Assembly (NCBI RefSeq): GCF_005887115.1
Contig: NZ_PNCJ01000017.1
Coordinates: forward strand, 62,001-126,000
DNA: 64,000 nt
Direction of reading: 5' to 3'
Source of the DNA: Pseudoalteromonas rubra
Lineage (GTDB): Bacteria; Pseudomonadota; Gammaproteobacteria; Enterobacterales; Alteromonadaceae
Below the pieces are notes generated by a model. It was not told where the DNA came from. It did not search any database and worked only from the letters and a program-made list of their open reading frames with translations. Below are positions 17,808 to 25,565 of the stretch, piece after piece. The position numbers and the translations under genes were made by a program. Positions within the stretch are counted from its first letter, which is position 1; every line of letters starts with the position of its first letter.

Positions 17808-18470
17808 TTATGGCTGGTTGGTATTACTCATACTGGCAATAAAGGCGTTTGAGTCTTCAATTGAACGATTCATATCGCTGATCAGAGATTGAATATCACG
17901 CTTCAGGCCACTGAACTCGCCTTTGATCGCGGCAATCGCTTGTGCGTTGAGGTTATGCTTTAAATACAAAACGTTATCTTTGAGTGAATCTAACACAGGT
18001 TGCATTTTGGCTTCGCTGGCACGCATTGAGCGCAGCAGCTTGTCAAACTGGCGTTGCGTTTGACGGAGCTTTTGTTCGCTCTGGCGTTTGAGTTTGGCAC
18101 TGGAGTATTGCGTCAGTTCGTCCTGCCATTCAGAGAACAGGGCTTCGGCAACATCCTCAACTTTGTCTATGTTTGTACGTACGTCCTGCGCAGCGGCTTC
18201 ACTGGAGAGATAATCATCATTGAGTTGTTGATACACACTTTGTAACTCGCCACCATCAAAGTTGATCAAGGTAGTCAGGCGCTCCAGAGCAGACTGAAAC
18301 TCTTGTTGTGTGGCCTGTTGTGCTTCTTTGGTATTTTCTACACGGTCCACTAAGATCTCGCGCTTATGCACCCCCACTTTTTCCCAGGCTGCGTAGTACG
18401 CGCTTTGACAGGCGCTAAGCAGGCTCAGGCTTAAGATTATGAGGCTCGTTTTTAACACAGAATTGTTCAT
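17808..18470 (-). CDS. DUF2959 lipoprotein
   Basis: This 220-residue protein has a lipoprotein signal (LIILSLSLLSACQS, Cys21) and an almost wholly helical mature part rich in Gln, Glu and Ala (QQATQQEFQSALERLTTLI and later coiled-coil segments). The length and the YYAAWEKVGVHKREILV motif right after the lipobox match DUF2959, found in marine gammaproteobacteria. The function is unknown; a coiled-coil periplasmic scaffold is the simplest reading. Confidence 0.78.
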   Translation of the reverse strand: MNNSVLKTSLIILSLSLLSACQSAYYAAWEKVGVHKREILVDRVENTKEAQQATQQEFQSALERLTTLINFDGGELQSVYQQLNDDYLSSEAAAQDVRTNIDKVEDVAEALFSEWQDELTQYSSAKLKRQSEQKLRQTQRQFDKLLRSMRASEAKMQPVLDSLKDNVLYLKHNLNAQAIAAIKGEFSGLKRDIQSLISDMNRSIEDSNAFIASMSNTNQP

Positions 18471-18578
18471 CGGCTTTCCTAATGCAGTTGATACATAACG
18501 GCTTATACTTAAATCTGACCCTATGAATTATGACTGGGATTGGTAATATGTGCAAAACTCACTCTGTAAACCTGTGTA

Positions 18579-19463
18579 ATGATGAATGAATTATGGTTAC
18601 AGCGCTTGTTGTTAATGAAACAGCAAGGCAAGGCATTTTTTAGGCGTCAGCCCGATTGGTGGTTGCGCTTCTACCAGCGCTGCCAGCAAGACCAGCTCAT
18701 GATCAATGCGGGCTATCTGGCATATGTGACTCTGCTGTCTCTGATCCCTCTGGTGGCGGTTGGGGTGGCGATTTTCAGTGCATTTCCTGGCTTTCAGGAT
18801 GCCCGGGATGCCATAGAAAACTTTATTTTTAATAACTTTGTGCCGACCTCAACAGATACCATTAAATCCCATATCAGTGCCTTTACCGGCAATGCCAATG
18901 AGATGACCGCAGTGGGGATTGGCTTTTTGACGGCGGTTGCCTTGTTGCTGATCCGTAACGTCGATGCTGCATTGAATCGCATCTGGCGGGTCGAAAAGTC
19001 ACGGCCTATGATGATTTCATTTGCTATTTACTGGATGGTGCTGACGTTGGGGCCGGTACTATTGGGCGCCAGCATTGGCGTGACGTCGTATATCGTGTCA
19101 TTGGTGTCGTTTGCCGACCAGGGGATCCCGGGCTTTAGTGGCCTTTTGCTGAAGCTTTTGCCGTATGTTATTTCCATGGCAGGCTTTTTTATGCTCTATA
19201 CTTTAGTACCAAATACACGCGTGTCTTATCAGGCAGCGATACCCGGGGCATTTTTTGCAGCTTTGCTATTTGAACTGACCAAAAAAGGCTTTGCTCTGTA
19301 TATCAGCCATTTCCCCTCGTATGAGGTGATTTATGGTGCGCTGGCCACAGTACCAATTTTGTTCGTTTGGGTTTATCTTTCCTGGATGGTGGTGCTGTTG
19401 GGTGCTGAATTTACTGCCTGTTTGTCCGAAAAGGAGTGCGAGGAACAAGACACACCACAATAA
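18579..19463 (+). CDS. YihY/BrkB family inner membrane protein
   Basis: A 294-residue integral membrane protein with about six helices. Diagnostic features are LMINAGYLAYVTLLSLIPLVAV, NVDAALNRIWRVEKSR and the C-terminal FVWVYLSWMVVLLGAEFTA, all typical of the YihY (formerly called RNase BN) family. The true activity of the family is not known; the RNase BN name is an old misassignment. It is followed 11 bp later by the iminopeptidase gene on the same strand. Confidence 0.88.
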   Translation: MMNELWLQRLLLMKQQGKAFFRRQPDWWLRFYQRCQQDQLMINAGYLAYVTLLSLIPLVAVGVAIFSAFPGFQDARDAIENFIFNNFVPTSTDTIKSHISAFTGNANEMTAVGIGFLTAVALLLIRNVDAALNRIWRVEKSRPMMISFAIYWMVLTLGPVLLGASIGVTSYIVSLVSFADQGIPGFSGLLLKLLPYVISMAGFFMLYTLVPNTRVSYQAAIPGAFFAALLFELTKKGFALYISHFPSYEVIYGALATVPILFVWVYLSWMVVLLGAEFTACLSEKECEEQDTPQ

Positions 19464-19474
19464 AGAGGTGTGCA

Positions 19475-20416
19475 ATGACTCAATTGTATCGACTGGAATC
19501 GCCGCGACGCAGTTTTCATATGGCGGTGTCTCATGGACATCAAATACATGTAGAAGAGTTTGGTCTGGAAACCGGGTTACCTGTGATTATTTGTCATGGT
19601 GGCCCGGGTAGTGGTTTATGCCGCCATTCTGCCAGTTATTTTAATCCACAGCGCTATCGCATTATTTTGTTTAGTCAGCGCGGTTGTGGTCAGTCTTCCC
19701 CCCAGCAACTCACACACAACACCACAGAATACCTGCTTCAGGATATTGATAGTCTGCTGTCGTACTTAGATATCAGTCAGTGCGTACTGGCGGGTGGCTC
19801 CTGGGGAGCCACGTTAGCCTTATTGTTTGCACAGCGCCATCCACAGCGGGTGCTGGGGTTGGTTTTATGGGCGACCTTTCTTGGGTGTCAAAGTGATTTG
19901 CAGTGGCTCTACGGGATCAGTGGTGCAGGCGCGCAATTCTATCCAGAACGTTATCAGGCTTTTTGTCAGGGGCAAGGGGATTACAAAGCGGTATTGTCCC
20001 GTTATACCCAACTATTGCATTGCGATGATGAAGTGGCGGTGCGCCGGGCGGCGCAGCAGTGGCATGACTGGGATCGTCAGCTTAGTATTGGCAGCCAGGC
20101 GCAACGTTATCAGTTGGATCATGAACAGGCTGTGGTTCAGCAAGCCCGGATTATGGTGCATTACTTCCACACTCGCTGTTTTATGGAAGAGCAACAGATA
20201 TTCCATCAGGCTGATAAAATCGCAAGTCTGCCTGTGTGGATGGTCCATAGCCGCCACGACTATGTTTGTCGTTTTGCAATGGCCCAGGCTTTGGCCGAGC
20301 AGCTCAATGCGCGTTTGCTGATCCTCGAAGAAGTTGGGCACTGCGCAACAAATGCAGTATATTCCGAAGCCATACGGCGTGCCGCCGATCTGCTGTTATG
20401 TAAACTGGCACATTAG
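19475..20416 (+). CDS. pip: Proline iminopeptidase
   Basis: A 313-residue alpha/beta hydrolase of peptidase family S33 that removes N-terminal proline from peptides in the cytoplasm. The oxyanion region HGGPGSG and the nucleophile elbow GGSWGATLAL are the family hallmarks, VHSRHDYVC holds the catalytic Asp, and EEVGHCA holds the His. The open frame begins at 19436, but AAAGAGG before the ATG at 19475 sets the start. Part of a same-strand set yihY-pip-dtd. Confidence 0.82.
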   Translation: MTQLYRLESPRRSFHMAVSHGHQIHVEEFGLETGLPVIICHGGPGSGLCRHSASYFNPQRYRIILFSQRGCGQSSPQQLTHNTTEYLLQDIDSLLSYLDISQCVLAGGSWGATLALLFAQRHPQRVLGLVLWATFLGCQSDLQWLYGISGAGAQFYPERYQAFCQGQGDYKAVLSRYTQLLHCDDEVAVRRAAQQWHDWDRQLSIGSQAQRYQLDHEQAVVQQARIMVHYFHTRCFMEEQQIFHQADKIASLPVWMVHSRHDYVCRFAMAQALAEQLNARLLILEEVGHCATNAVYSEAIRRAADLLLCKLAH

Positions 20417-20460
20417 CGGCATAGTAGAAATTAGTTACGTGATAAATATCTGAGGTAAGC

Positions 20461-20898
20461 GTGCAGGGATTAATTCAAAGGGTCAGTGAGGCCAATGTGG
20501 TGGTTGAGGGCGAGTGTGTTGGTCAAATTGGTCAGGGGATCCTTTTGCTGCTGGGGGTCGAGAAGGCTGACGAGCAAAAAAGTGCAGACAGCTTGCTGCA
20601 CAAGATCAGTAATTACCGTATTTTTACCGATGAACAGGGTAAAATGAATTTGAGTCTGAGAGACATCAAGGGTGAGTTACTGGTGGTGTCTCAGTTTACT
20701 TTGGCGGCGGATACCAAAAAAGGTATGCGGCCGAGCTTTTCTTCCGCGGCCACGCCTGCGCAAGCCGAAGCGCTTTACGAGTATTTCGTAGCGCAAGCGA
20801 GAGAATCCGGGTTACGGGTGGCCACTGGGCGGTTTGCTGCCGATATGCAGGTGAGTCTGTGCAATGACGGCCCGGTTACGTTTAATTTATCTGTCTGA
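20461..20898 (+). CDS. dtd: D-aminoacyl-tRNA deacylase
   Basis: Dtd hydrolyses D-aminoacyl-tRNAs (and glycyl-tRNA-Ala) for proofreading. The 145-residue length is standard. The conserved [16 protein letters not shown] contains the SQFTL motif, and NDGPVTF near the C-terminus is the Gly-cisPro-type NxGPV motif that rejects L-amino acids. It starts with GTG, preceded by TGAGGTAA. Placed 44 bp after pip. Confidence 0.95.
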   Translation: MQGLIQRVSEANVVVEGECVGQIGQGILLLLGVEKADEQKSADSLLHKISNYRIFTDEQGKMNLSLRDIKGELLVVSQFTLAADTKKGMRPSFSSAATPAQAEALYEYFVAQARESGLRVATGRFAADMQVSLCNDGPVTFNLSV

Positions 20899-20911
20899 CT
20901 GACGAGTACCT

Positions 20912-21601
20912 CTAGCGGGTTAAAGAAATAATGTGATTGGCGTAGTCGGGCACTTTGTGAACGAAGGGTTTTTTGCCAAAATTGGTAATAAGCAAGTGCT
21001 CAAGCTGTTTTAGCTGCGAATCATGCTCTGCAAGAAAGTTGATATATAAGCGGCCGCCTTCATTGAGCGTGGCACGTATTTGTGTATAAAACTTATGTTC
21101 GTATAAAAACCGTGGTGCATCGAGCTGGCTGAATAAATCCAGAATGATCCAGTCATAATGGCCATTATTTTCCAGCGCCTGGTAGGCATCGCTGCAACTG
21201 ACGTTAGAGATGGGGTCGCCACCAAAATAGCGTTTATAGCAGTGGATGATATCTGGGTTATTGTCGATTGAGGTAATTTGGCAATCCGGGTAGCTGATAT
21301 GCAGATAATCCCGGATAGCCCCTGCCCCAAGACCCAGTTCCAGCACTTTGCCAGGTGCGGGGCACTTTTGCCATAACGCGGCTAACACCTGTAAATGGGG
21401 AAAAAGCAGCTTCTCCGGATGATTGAGTTCAATCACGGATTGCAGCGTGTCGTTTATCAGTAACCAGCGTAAGGTTTTTTCCTGGCGTACTTGTATGCTG
21501 ATTTTGCCATGCTTATGCCAATACAACAGATGCCCAAGTTGATGACTCTGGTGTACAAACTCGTTACTGATAGTGCCGGGTTCGATAATAAAATCTTGCA
21601 T
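20912..21601 (-). CDS. Spermidine synthase-like SAM-fold protein
   Basis: The 229-residue protein has a Rossmann methyltransferase fold with VLELGLGAGAIRDYLH as motif I and ITSIDNNPDIIHCYKRYF following, as in the polyamine synthase family, then YDWIILDLFSQLDAP. It is shorter than spermidine synthases (about 280 residues), and the canonical GGGDG is replaced by GLGAG, so a different aminopropyl- or methyl-transfer role, or none, is possible. The open frame runs on to 21871 but would overlap the divergent GNAT gene; the Met at 21601 starts the conserved part. Confidence 0.6.
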   Translation of the reverse strand: MQDFIIEPGTISNEFVHQSHQLGHLLYWHKHGKISIQVRQEKTLRWLLINDTLQSVIELNHPEKLLFPHLQVLAALWQKCPAPGKVLELGLGAGAIRDYLHISYPDCQITSIDNNPDIIHCYKRYFGGDPISNVSCSDAYQALENNGHYDWIILDLFSQLDAPRFLYEHKFYTQIRATLNEGGRLYINFLAEHDSQLKQLEHLLITNFGKKPFVHKVPDYANHIISLTR

Positions 21602-21817
21602 AGTTACATCAGCATAGCTGGGCCTCACAGTTCTGCCACTGCGTTTCGTTGAATTTACATGACAAATTGGCCAAATCTGGCAGATCATTCCCTGTTGCGC
21701 ACTTTTCTTGTAAGGTAAGGTCCATAAATTAGACAAAAGTTCCTCGTAAAAAAAGCGGGAGCAGGTTGCACAGGCCGGGCATATCGTCTCGTCGACAGGA
21801 AAAGCACAGGAGTCACC

Positions 21818-22711
21818 ATGTTTCAAGTAACAGCGCCACAGAGCAGTGAAGATTGGCAAGCGTATTATCAACTACGATGGCAGGTTTTACGGGCCCCCTG
21901 GGATCAGCCCAGAGGCAGCGAACAGGACGACCTTGAACAGGAGGCTGAGCATCGTTATATCAAAAATAACGAAGGTCAGGTGCTTGGTGTGGCACGCCTG
22001 CATTTTAACAATCAACAGCAGGCACAAGTGCGTTACATGGCTGTGGATGAGGCACACCGTGGTCATCACCTGGGCAGCCGATTGCTGCATGAGCTGGAAA
22101 AAATTGCCTGGACACAACAGGCCGAAGAGCTGGTGCTGTTCGCCAGAGAACGTGCTCTGGCATTTTATGAGCGCCACGGCTATCAGATGATTGAAAAAGC
22201 CCATCTGTCTTATGGCGATGTACAGCACTGGAAAATGGTTAAGCAGCGCCCTTCTGAGCCGGGCTGGTTCCGTCACCCGCAGTGGACTCAGGTATTACAG
22301 GATACCTGGCGCGAGTCGATCCCCATCAGTGATGCGATGGGTATTAAAGTGGAAAGCTATACCGACTGGCAGTTCTCGACCCGTGCAGACCTCAAAGCTA
22401 ACCTGAATCTGCATAACTCAATGTTTGCAGGCTCGGTCTACAGTATGGCGACGTTAACTGGGTGGGGGGCAACCTATCTGGCGCTCAAAGAGCAGGCTCT
22501 GGAAGGTAACATTGTTCTGGCCGACGCCAATATTCAGTATCTTAAACCGCTGACGACCGCGCCCAGTGCAACGGTCACGCTGGCAGAGTGCAGTGGTGAG
22601 CTGAGCGCACTCAATGTAGAAGGTAAGGCTAAGTACCGTGTGCCGGTGAACGTTTATGATGGCGATGTGCTGGTGGCGAAATTTGAAGGTTTATTTGTCG
22701 TTATCAAATAA
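21818..22711 (+). CDS. GNAT acetyltransferase / hotdog thioesterase fusion, YiiD-like
   Basis: A 297-residue two-domain protein. Residues 1-145 are a GNAT fold (VRYMAVDEAHRGHHLGSRLL is the acetyl-CoA loop). Residues 150-297 are a YiiD-C hotdog domain (LNLHNSMFAGSVYSMATLTGWG). The same fusion is E. coli YiiD. As I recall, this group has been described as a malonyl-ACP decarboxylase (MadA) that supplies acetyl-ACP or substrates for fatty-acid initiation; that function is transferred by homology only. Monocistronic, preceded by CACAGGAGTCACC. Confidence 0.8.
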   Translation: MFQVTAPQSSEDWQAYYQLRWQVLRAPWDQPRGSEQDDLEQEAEHRYIKNNEGQVLGVARLHFNNQQQAQVRYMAVDEAHRGHHLGSRLLHELEKIAWTQQAEELVLFARERALAFYERHGYQMIEKAHLSYGDVQHWKMVKQRPSEPGWFRHPQWTQVLQDTWRESIPISDAMGIKVESYTDWQFSTRADLKANLNLHNSMFAGSVYSMATLTGWGATYLALKEQALEGNIVLADANIQYLKPLTTAPSATVTLAECSGELSALNVEGKAKYRVPVNVYDGDVLVAKFEGLFVVIK

Positions 22712-22721
22712 ACGCCTGTAA

Positions 22722-22739
22722 GGCCTGCTGTCGCAGGCC
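22722..22739. terminator. Bidirectional hairpin between YiiD-like gene and pldA
   Basis: GGCCTGC pairs with GCAGGCC over a TGTC loop, in the 41-bp gap between two convergent genes. The GC-rich stem without a long T-run could end either transcript. Confidence 0.6.
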
Positions 22740-22752
22740 GTGAAGAGTGGGT

Positions 22753-23775
22753 TTAGAGCAGATCGGTGACCGCAATACCCAGGCCCAAACGCTGAATGTG
22801 GGCATTGTAGTCAATCAGGCTCTCGCCATAGCCATTAAAATACTGCACATAACCACGTACCCGCGAAGAGCCCAGTAGCGGGAATGACCAGTCAAGCTGT
22901 ATAGCACCATGGTTATCACTGTTAAAGTTGTTGCGAGTCATAAAGCCAAATTCATGGTCGCCATAGCGATAGGCACCGCTGAGTTCAAAGTAACCCATGT
23001 ACTTGTGAATATCCGGGTTGTCATCACCTTTGGCGGCCAACGGCTCTGGTTTGTCATCTTCTGGCAGACGATACCAGGGCTTAAAGCTAAACACAAAACC
23101 TTCATATTCCCAGATAAAATTGGCATAGATGCGGTTCCAGGAGCGAGAATTCGGCTGACTGCGGCCATTTGATTGGTGCGAGGCACCCAGAATAATGGCC
23201 ATTTCGTCACCCCACAGCACGTTTTCATCGTCGAGGAAGTTGACCCAAAAGATTTCTGGTTCGTAATTGGTTTCACGAAACGGGGAGGAAATGTCTTTGT
23301 TGTAAAGCTGCCAGTAAGATTGCAAGGTTACGCCGACATACACTGCCTGGTCTTTGTCCTTAAAGTGTCGATAAAGAGGTACTTTCATCGATATCTGGTA
23401 TTTGACCTCCATATGATCGAGTGGCTCACCTTCTTCTTCCTGAATAGCTTTCAGACCATCAAATGGCCTGGAGTTTGGGCTTTTGACATAGGTAACTGGC
23501 AAGATATAGTTGCGATTGTGCGGTGTCAGCACATTGCGATTGTTCTCTGTCACCATCTCGCGCGCCATGCGGCGATCCAGCTTACTGAGGCTTGTTTTTT
23601 GCAATTGCTGGCAATAAGCTTTGAGCTCAGCAACGGTTTGTTGTTGATCTCCGGCGATGATTTCGTTCAGTACACATTGTTTTATTATCTCCAGATCATC
23701 CTGGTCCTGCGTTTCCTTGGCCTGTAGTGGTGCAGACGCCAATAAAGTCAAAAAAGCGAGCTTCCTGAGTTTCAT
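22753..23775 (-). CDS. pldA: Outer membrane phospholipase A
   Basis: OMPLA is a Ca-dependent outer-membrane beta-barrel that hydrolyses misplaced phospholipids in the outer leaflet. The catalytic set is spaced exactly as in E. coli: His200 and Ser202 in GASHQSNGRS and Asn214 in RSWNRIY (E. coli His142, Ser144, Asn156). There is a signal peptide (1-19, ending LQA) and an extra N-terminal region of about 80 residues rich in Gln and Cys before the barrel, making 340 residues against 289 in E. coli. Monocistronic. Confidence 0.93.
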   Translation of the reverse strand: MKLRKLAFLTLLASAPLQAKETQDQDDLEIIKQCVLNEIIAGDQQQTVAELKAYCQQLQKTSLSKLDRRMAREMVTENNRNVLTPHNRNYILPVTYVKSPNSRPFDGLKAIQEEEGEPLDHMEVKYQISMKVPLYRHFKDKDQAVYVGVTLQSYWQLYNKDISSPFRETNYEPEIFWVNFLDDENVLWGDEMAIILGASHQSNGRSQPNSRSWNRIYANFIWEYEGFVFSFKPWYRLPEDDKPEPLAAKGDDNPDIHKYMGYFELSGAYRYGDHEFGFMTRNNFNSDNHGAIQLDWSFPLLGSSRVRGYVQYFNGYGESLIDYNAHIQRLGLGIAVTDLL

Positions 23776-23943
23776 AGGTGATGAAGTCCTTAGTCAAAAG
23801 CAATTAGTGCTCATTTTATCATGGTAGAGAAAACTAAGAAGGACAAAGTTAATCGCGGAGCATCTTGTCAAGATATAAGTTGGTTGATTTTTATTCAATA
23901 TGGCAGTAGGTTAATTGAGCAAATTACATAAAAGGAAATGACC

Positions 23944-24147
23944 ATGAAAATATCACTGAACAAAAAATGTATAAAACAACTGAGTAATAACCAGCAGCTT
24001 GGATTGGCGCAGACACCGAATATTGCTGGCGGAGCCTCTGGCTATCCAGCTTGTAACTCGTTTGGGTGCGATACCGCCGTTTTCCTGGGTTGTCCGACTG
24101 GCCGGGATTGCTACTCTGCTCGTAACGAAATCTGTATGCCGGATTAA
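23944..24147 (+). CDS. Candidate RiPP (class I lanthipeptide-like) precursor peptide
   Basis: A 67-residue peptide with two distinct parts. Residues 1-30 form a basic leader, MKISLNKKCIKQLSNNQQLG..., ending in IAGG; the KxxLNKKxIKxLSN...TP.IAGG pattern is like the leaders of lanthipeptide-type precursors reported from Pseudoalteromonas and Bacteroidetes. Residues 31-67 are a small core with five Cys (37, 42, 50, 56, 64) and Ser/Thr at 32, 39, 44, 52 and 58, which could form thioether or disulfide rings. ATG at 23944 is set by AAAGGAA with a 6-7-nt spacer. No LanB/LanC, LanM, protease or transporter gene is in the window, so it would be an orphan. The stop codon TAA is the first three bases of a MITE-like element, so the original C-terminus may have been different. 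Confidence 0.55.
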   Translation: MKISLNKKCIKQLSNNQQLGLAQTPNIAGGASGYPACNSFGCDTAVFLGCPTGRDCYSARNEICMPD

Positions 24148-24321
24148 TACCAATTTCACTTAATACCTGTTCAATTTGAAGGAGCAAATATGACGCTAAC
24201 GACGTTAAAAATTTCTCATTTAGAACCTTTACCTAAGGTATGAGTTCGCAAATTTTTGCCTGGTTATAGACCCTGTTTTCTCGCCTCAAAATAGAACACT
24301 TAATTAAGCAAATTGGTATAA
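24145..24321. mobile_element. MITE-like element with terminal inverted repeats
   Basis: The ends TAATACCAATTT (24145-24156) and AAATTGGTATAA (24310-24321) are inverted repeats with 11 of 12 positions matching; looser similarity continues inward (TGTTCAATTTGAAGG-type against TGTTCTATTTTGAGG). The total length is about 177 bp, with a TACCTAAGGTA palindrome (24230-24240) near the middle and no transposase. It inserts exactly at the stop codon of the RiPP-like gene and before that gene's hairpin. Other copies were not found in this window. Confidence 0.6.
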
Positions 24322-24328
24322 AAAGGCC

Positions 24329-24350
24329 GGCGGCAACGTCTGTTGCCGCC
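24329..24350. terminator. Hairpin, probable terminator of the RiPP-like gene
   Basis: GGCGGCAAC pairs with GTTGCCGCC over GTCT, a perfect 9-bp stem without a T-run on the plus strand. It may have ended the precursor gene before the MITE inserted. It also lies downstream of the minus-strand M14 gene and could serve that side. Confidence 0.5.
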
Positions 24351-24450
24351 TCACCTTAGCAAGTGAGGGCTTGCTCACCTACTCTCACGCAATCGTTGTG
24401 TCGCTTTGTGTGTCACGCGAAACGAGTATTGGCCAATTTACATGGCTCCA

Positions 24451-25563
24451 CTACAGTTCATAGTAATTAGTAAAAAATTTATATAATTCAGTGCCCTGAT
24501 TAACACTGGCTGATGCGAAATGCAGTATCGCAATGGCATCTTGGGTTAATGTCAGGCTGTGCAGGGGCATTTCGGATAAGTACTGTTCCATGCGTAATAT
24601 CCGCGCAATACAGTCTCCTGCCTTGATATGTTCACCGAGCTGCGCTTTATACTCCACCATACCGCCCATAGGTGCATAGTAAGTCAGGTAATCTTTGAGC
24701 TTGCAGGCATAGCGTGTGATGTCCCTTGGTTGATGGCTGCCATCTGCTATCACTTCTTTATGGGTCAGGTAGCTAAGGATGCTATTGGCATCATGTACGG
24801 CTTCATCGAGATCAATTTTTTCCTGAGAGCCCAGCTCAACAGTAAATGCTTCTACGGGGACGGGCAGGTCGCGCCCTTGTTCTTTCAACGCATCACTCAG
24901 CTGCCACCAGGGGCAGAAACTGGCTTCATCCATAGCACCATCGAATTCATTTGGAATAAGCAGTACATGAGGGATGTCAAAATAGCGTGCGCTGTCTTTA
25001 GCATACTCAGGACAATATAAATGCTTTGCCGAAATAGGGCCGGTGTGCAGATCCAAGACAATGTCTGCCTGATGGGCTAGTTTTTGCAGCGTTAGTGCGA
25101 TCCGCTTGCCCGTATTCAGTGTATGCGCAGGTGCACTGAGTAAGGAGTCGGTTGCCTGGCATAGTTGCTCGCGAAAGGCCGCAATCAGCGTCGCATCAGG
25201 GGCCTGGCTGTACTTTGCAAGACAGGTTTGCACCAGAGCACTGTGGTCATAGTACATGCGATTCCAGTTTACCCCGGTAATAGGGTCAAAGCGCCCGAGC
25301 GTAAACTCACCGGATTTCTGGTTACAGCCAATTGGGTTGGCATAAGGTACCAAAGTAATGTCACCGGCCAGTGGCAGATGTTTGAGTTGCTCCAGCAGTG
25401 CATAGATCACGGCATTACCCTGCACCTCGGCGCCATGCATATTGGCCTGGATGTAGACGTTTGGCCCTGTGCCATTGCCCTGCAGGCGGTAGACTGGAAT
25501 GGTCAGTGGCAGACCATTGGCAATTTCCCCAACCTGGATATGTTGTTGTGTAATTGTGTTCAT
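24451..25563 (-). CDS. M14-family zinc deacylase (succinylglutamate desuccinylase/aspartoacylase-like)
   Basis: A 370-residue zinc enzyme. The metal ligands are seen in NMHGAEVQGN (His43, Glu46) and in DLHTG; the catalytic Glu is probably in VELGSQ. The family removes acyl groups such as succinyl from amino acids (AstE) or acetyl from aspartate. It is the last gene of the lysine-riboswitch operon with a DapD-like succinyltransferase, so the attractive hypothesis is that it desuccinylates N-succinyl-diaminopimelate, a job normally done by DapE (M20). Tightly packed, 2 bp after the decarboxylase gene. Confidence 0.78.
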   Translation of the reverse strand: MNTITQQHIQVGEIANGLPLTIPVYRLQGNGTGPNVYIQANMHGAEVQGNAVIYALLEQLKHLPLAGDITLVPYANPIGCNQKSGEFTLGRFDPITGVNWNRMYYDHSALVQTCLAKYSQAPDATLIAAFREQLCQATDSLLSAPAHTLNTGKRIALTLQKLAHQADIVLDLHTGPISAKHLYCPEYAKDSARYFDIPHVLLIPNEFDGAMDEASFCPWWQLSDALKEQGRDLPVPVEAFTVELGSQEKIDLDEAVHDANSILSYLTHKEVIADGSHQPRDITRYACKLKDYLTYYAPMGGMVEYKAQLGEHIKAGDCIARILRMEQYLSEMPLHSLTLTQDAIAILHFASASVNQGTELYKFFTNYYEL

Positions 25564-25565
25564 GG

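Noticed and set aside
24190..24243. 17-codon open frame with a good GGAG site inside the MITE-like element (MTLTTLKISHLEPLPKV)
   Set aside because: It lies fully inside the repeat, is very short and shows no known feature; most likely a chance frame.
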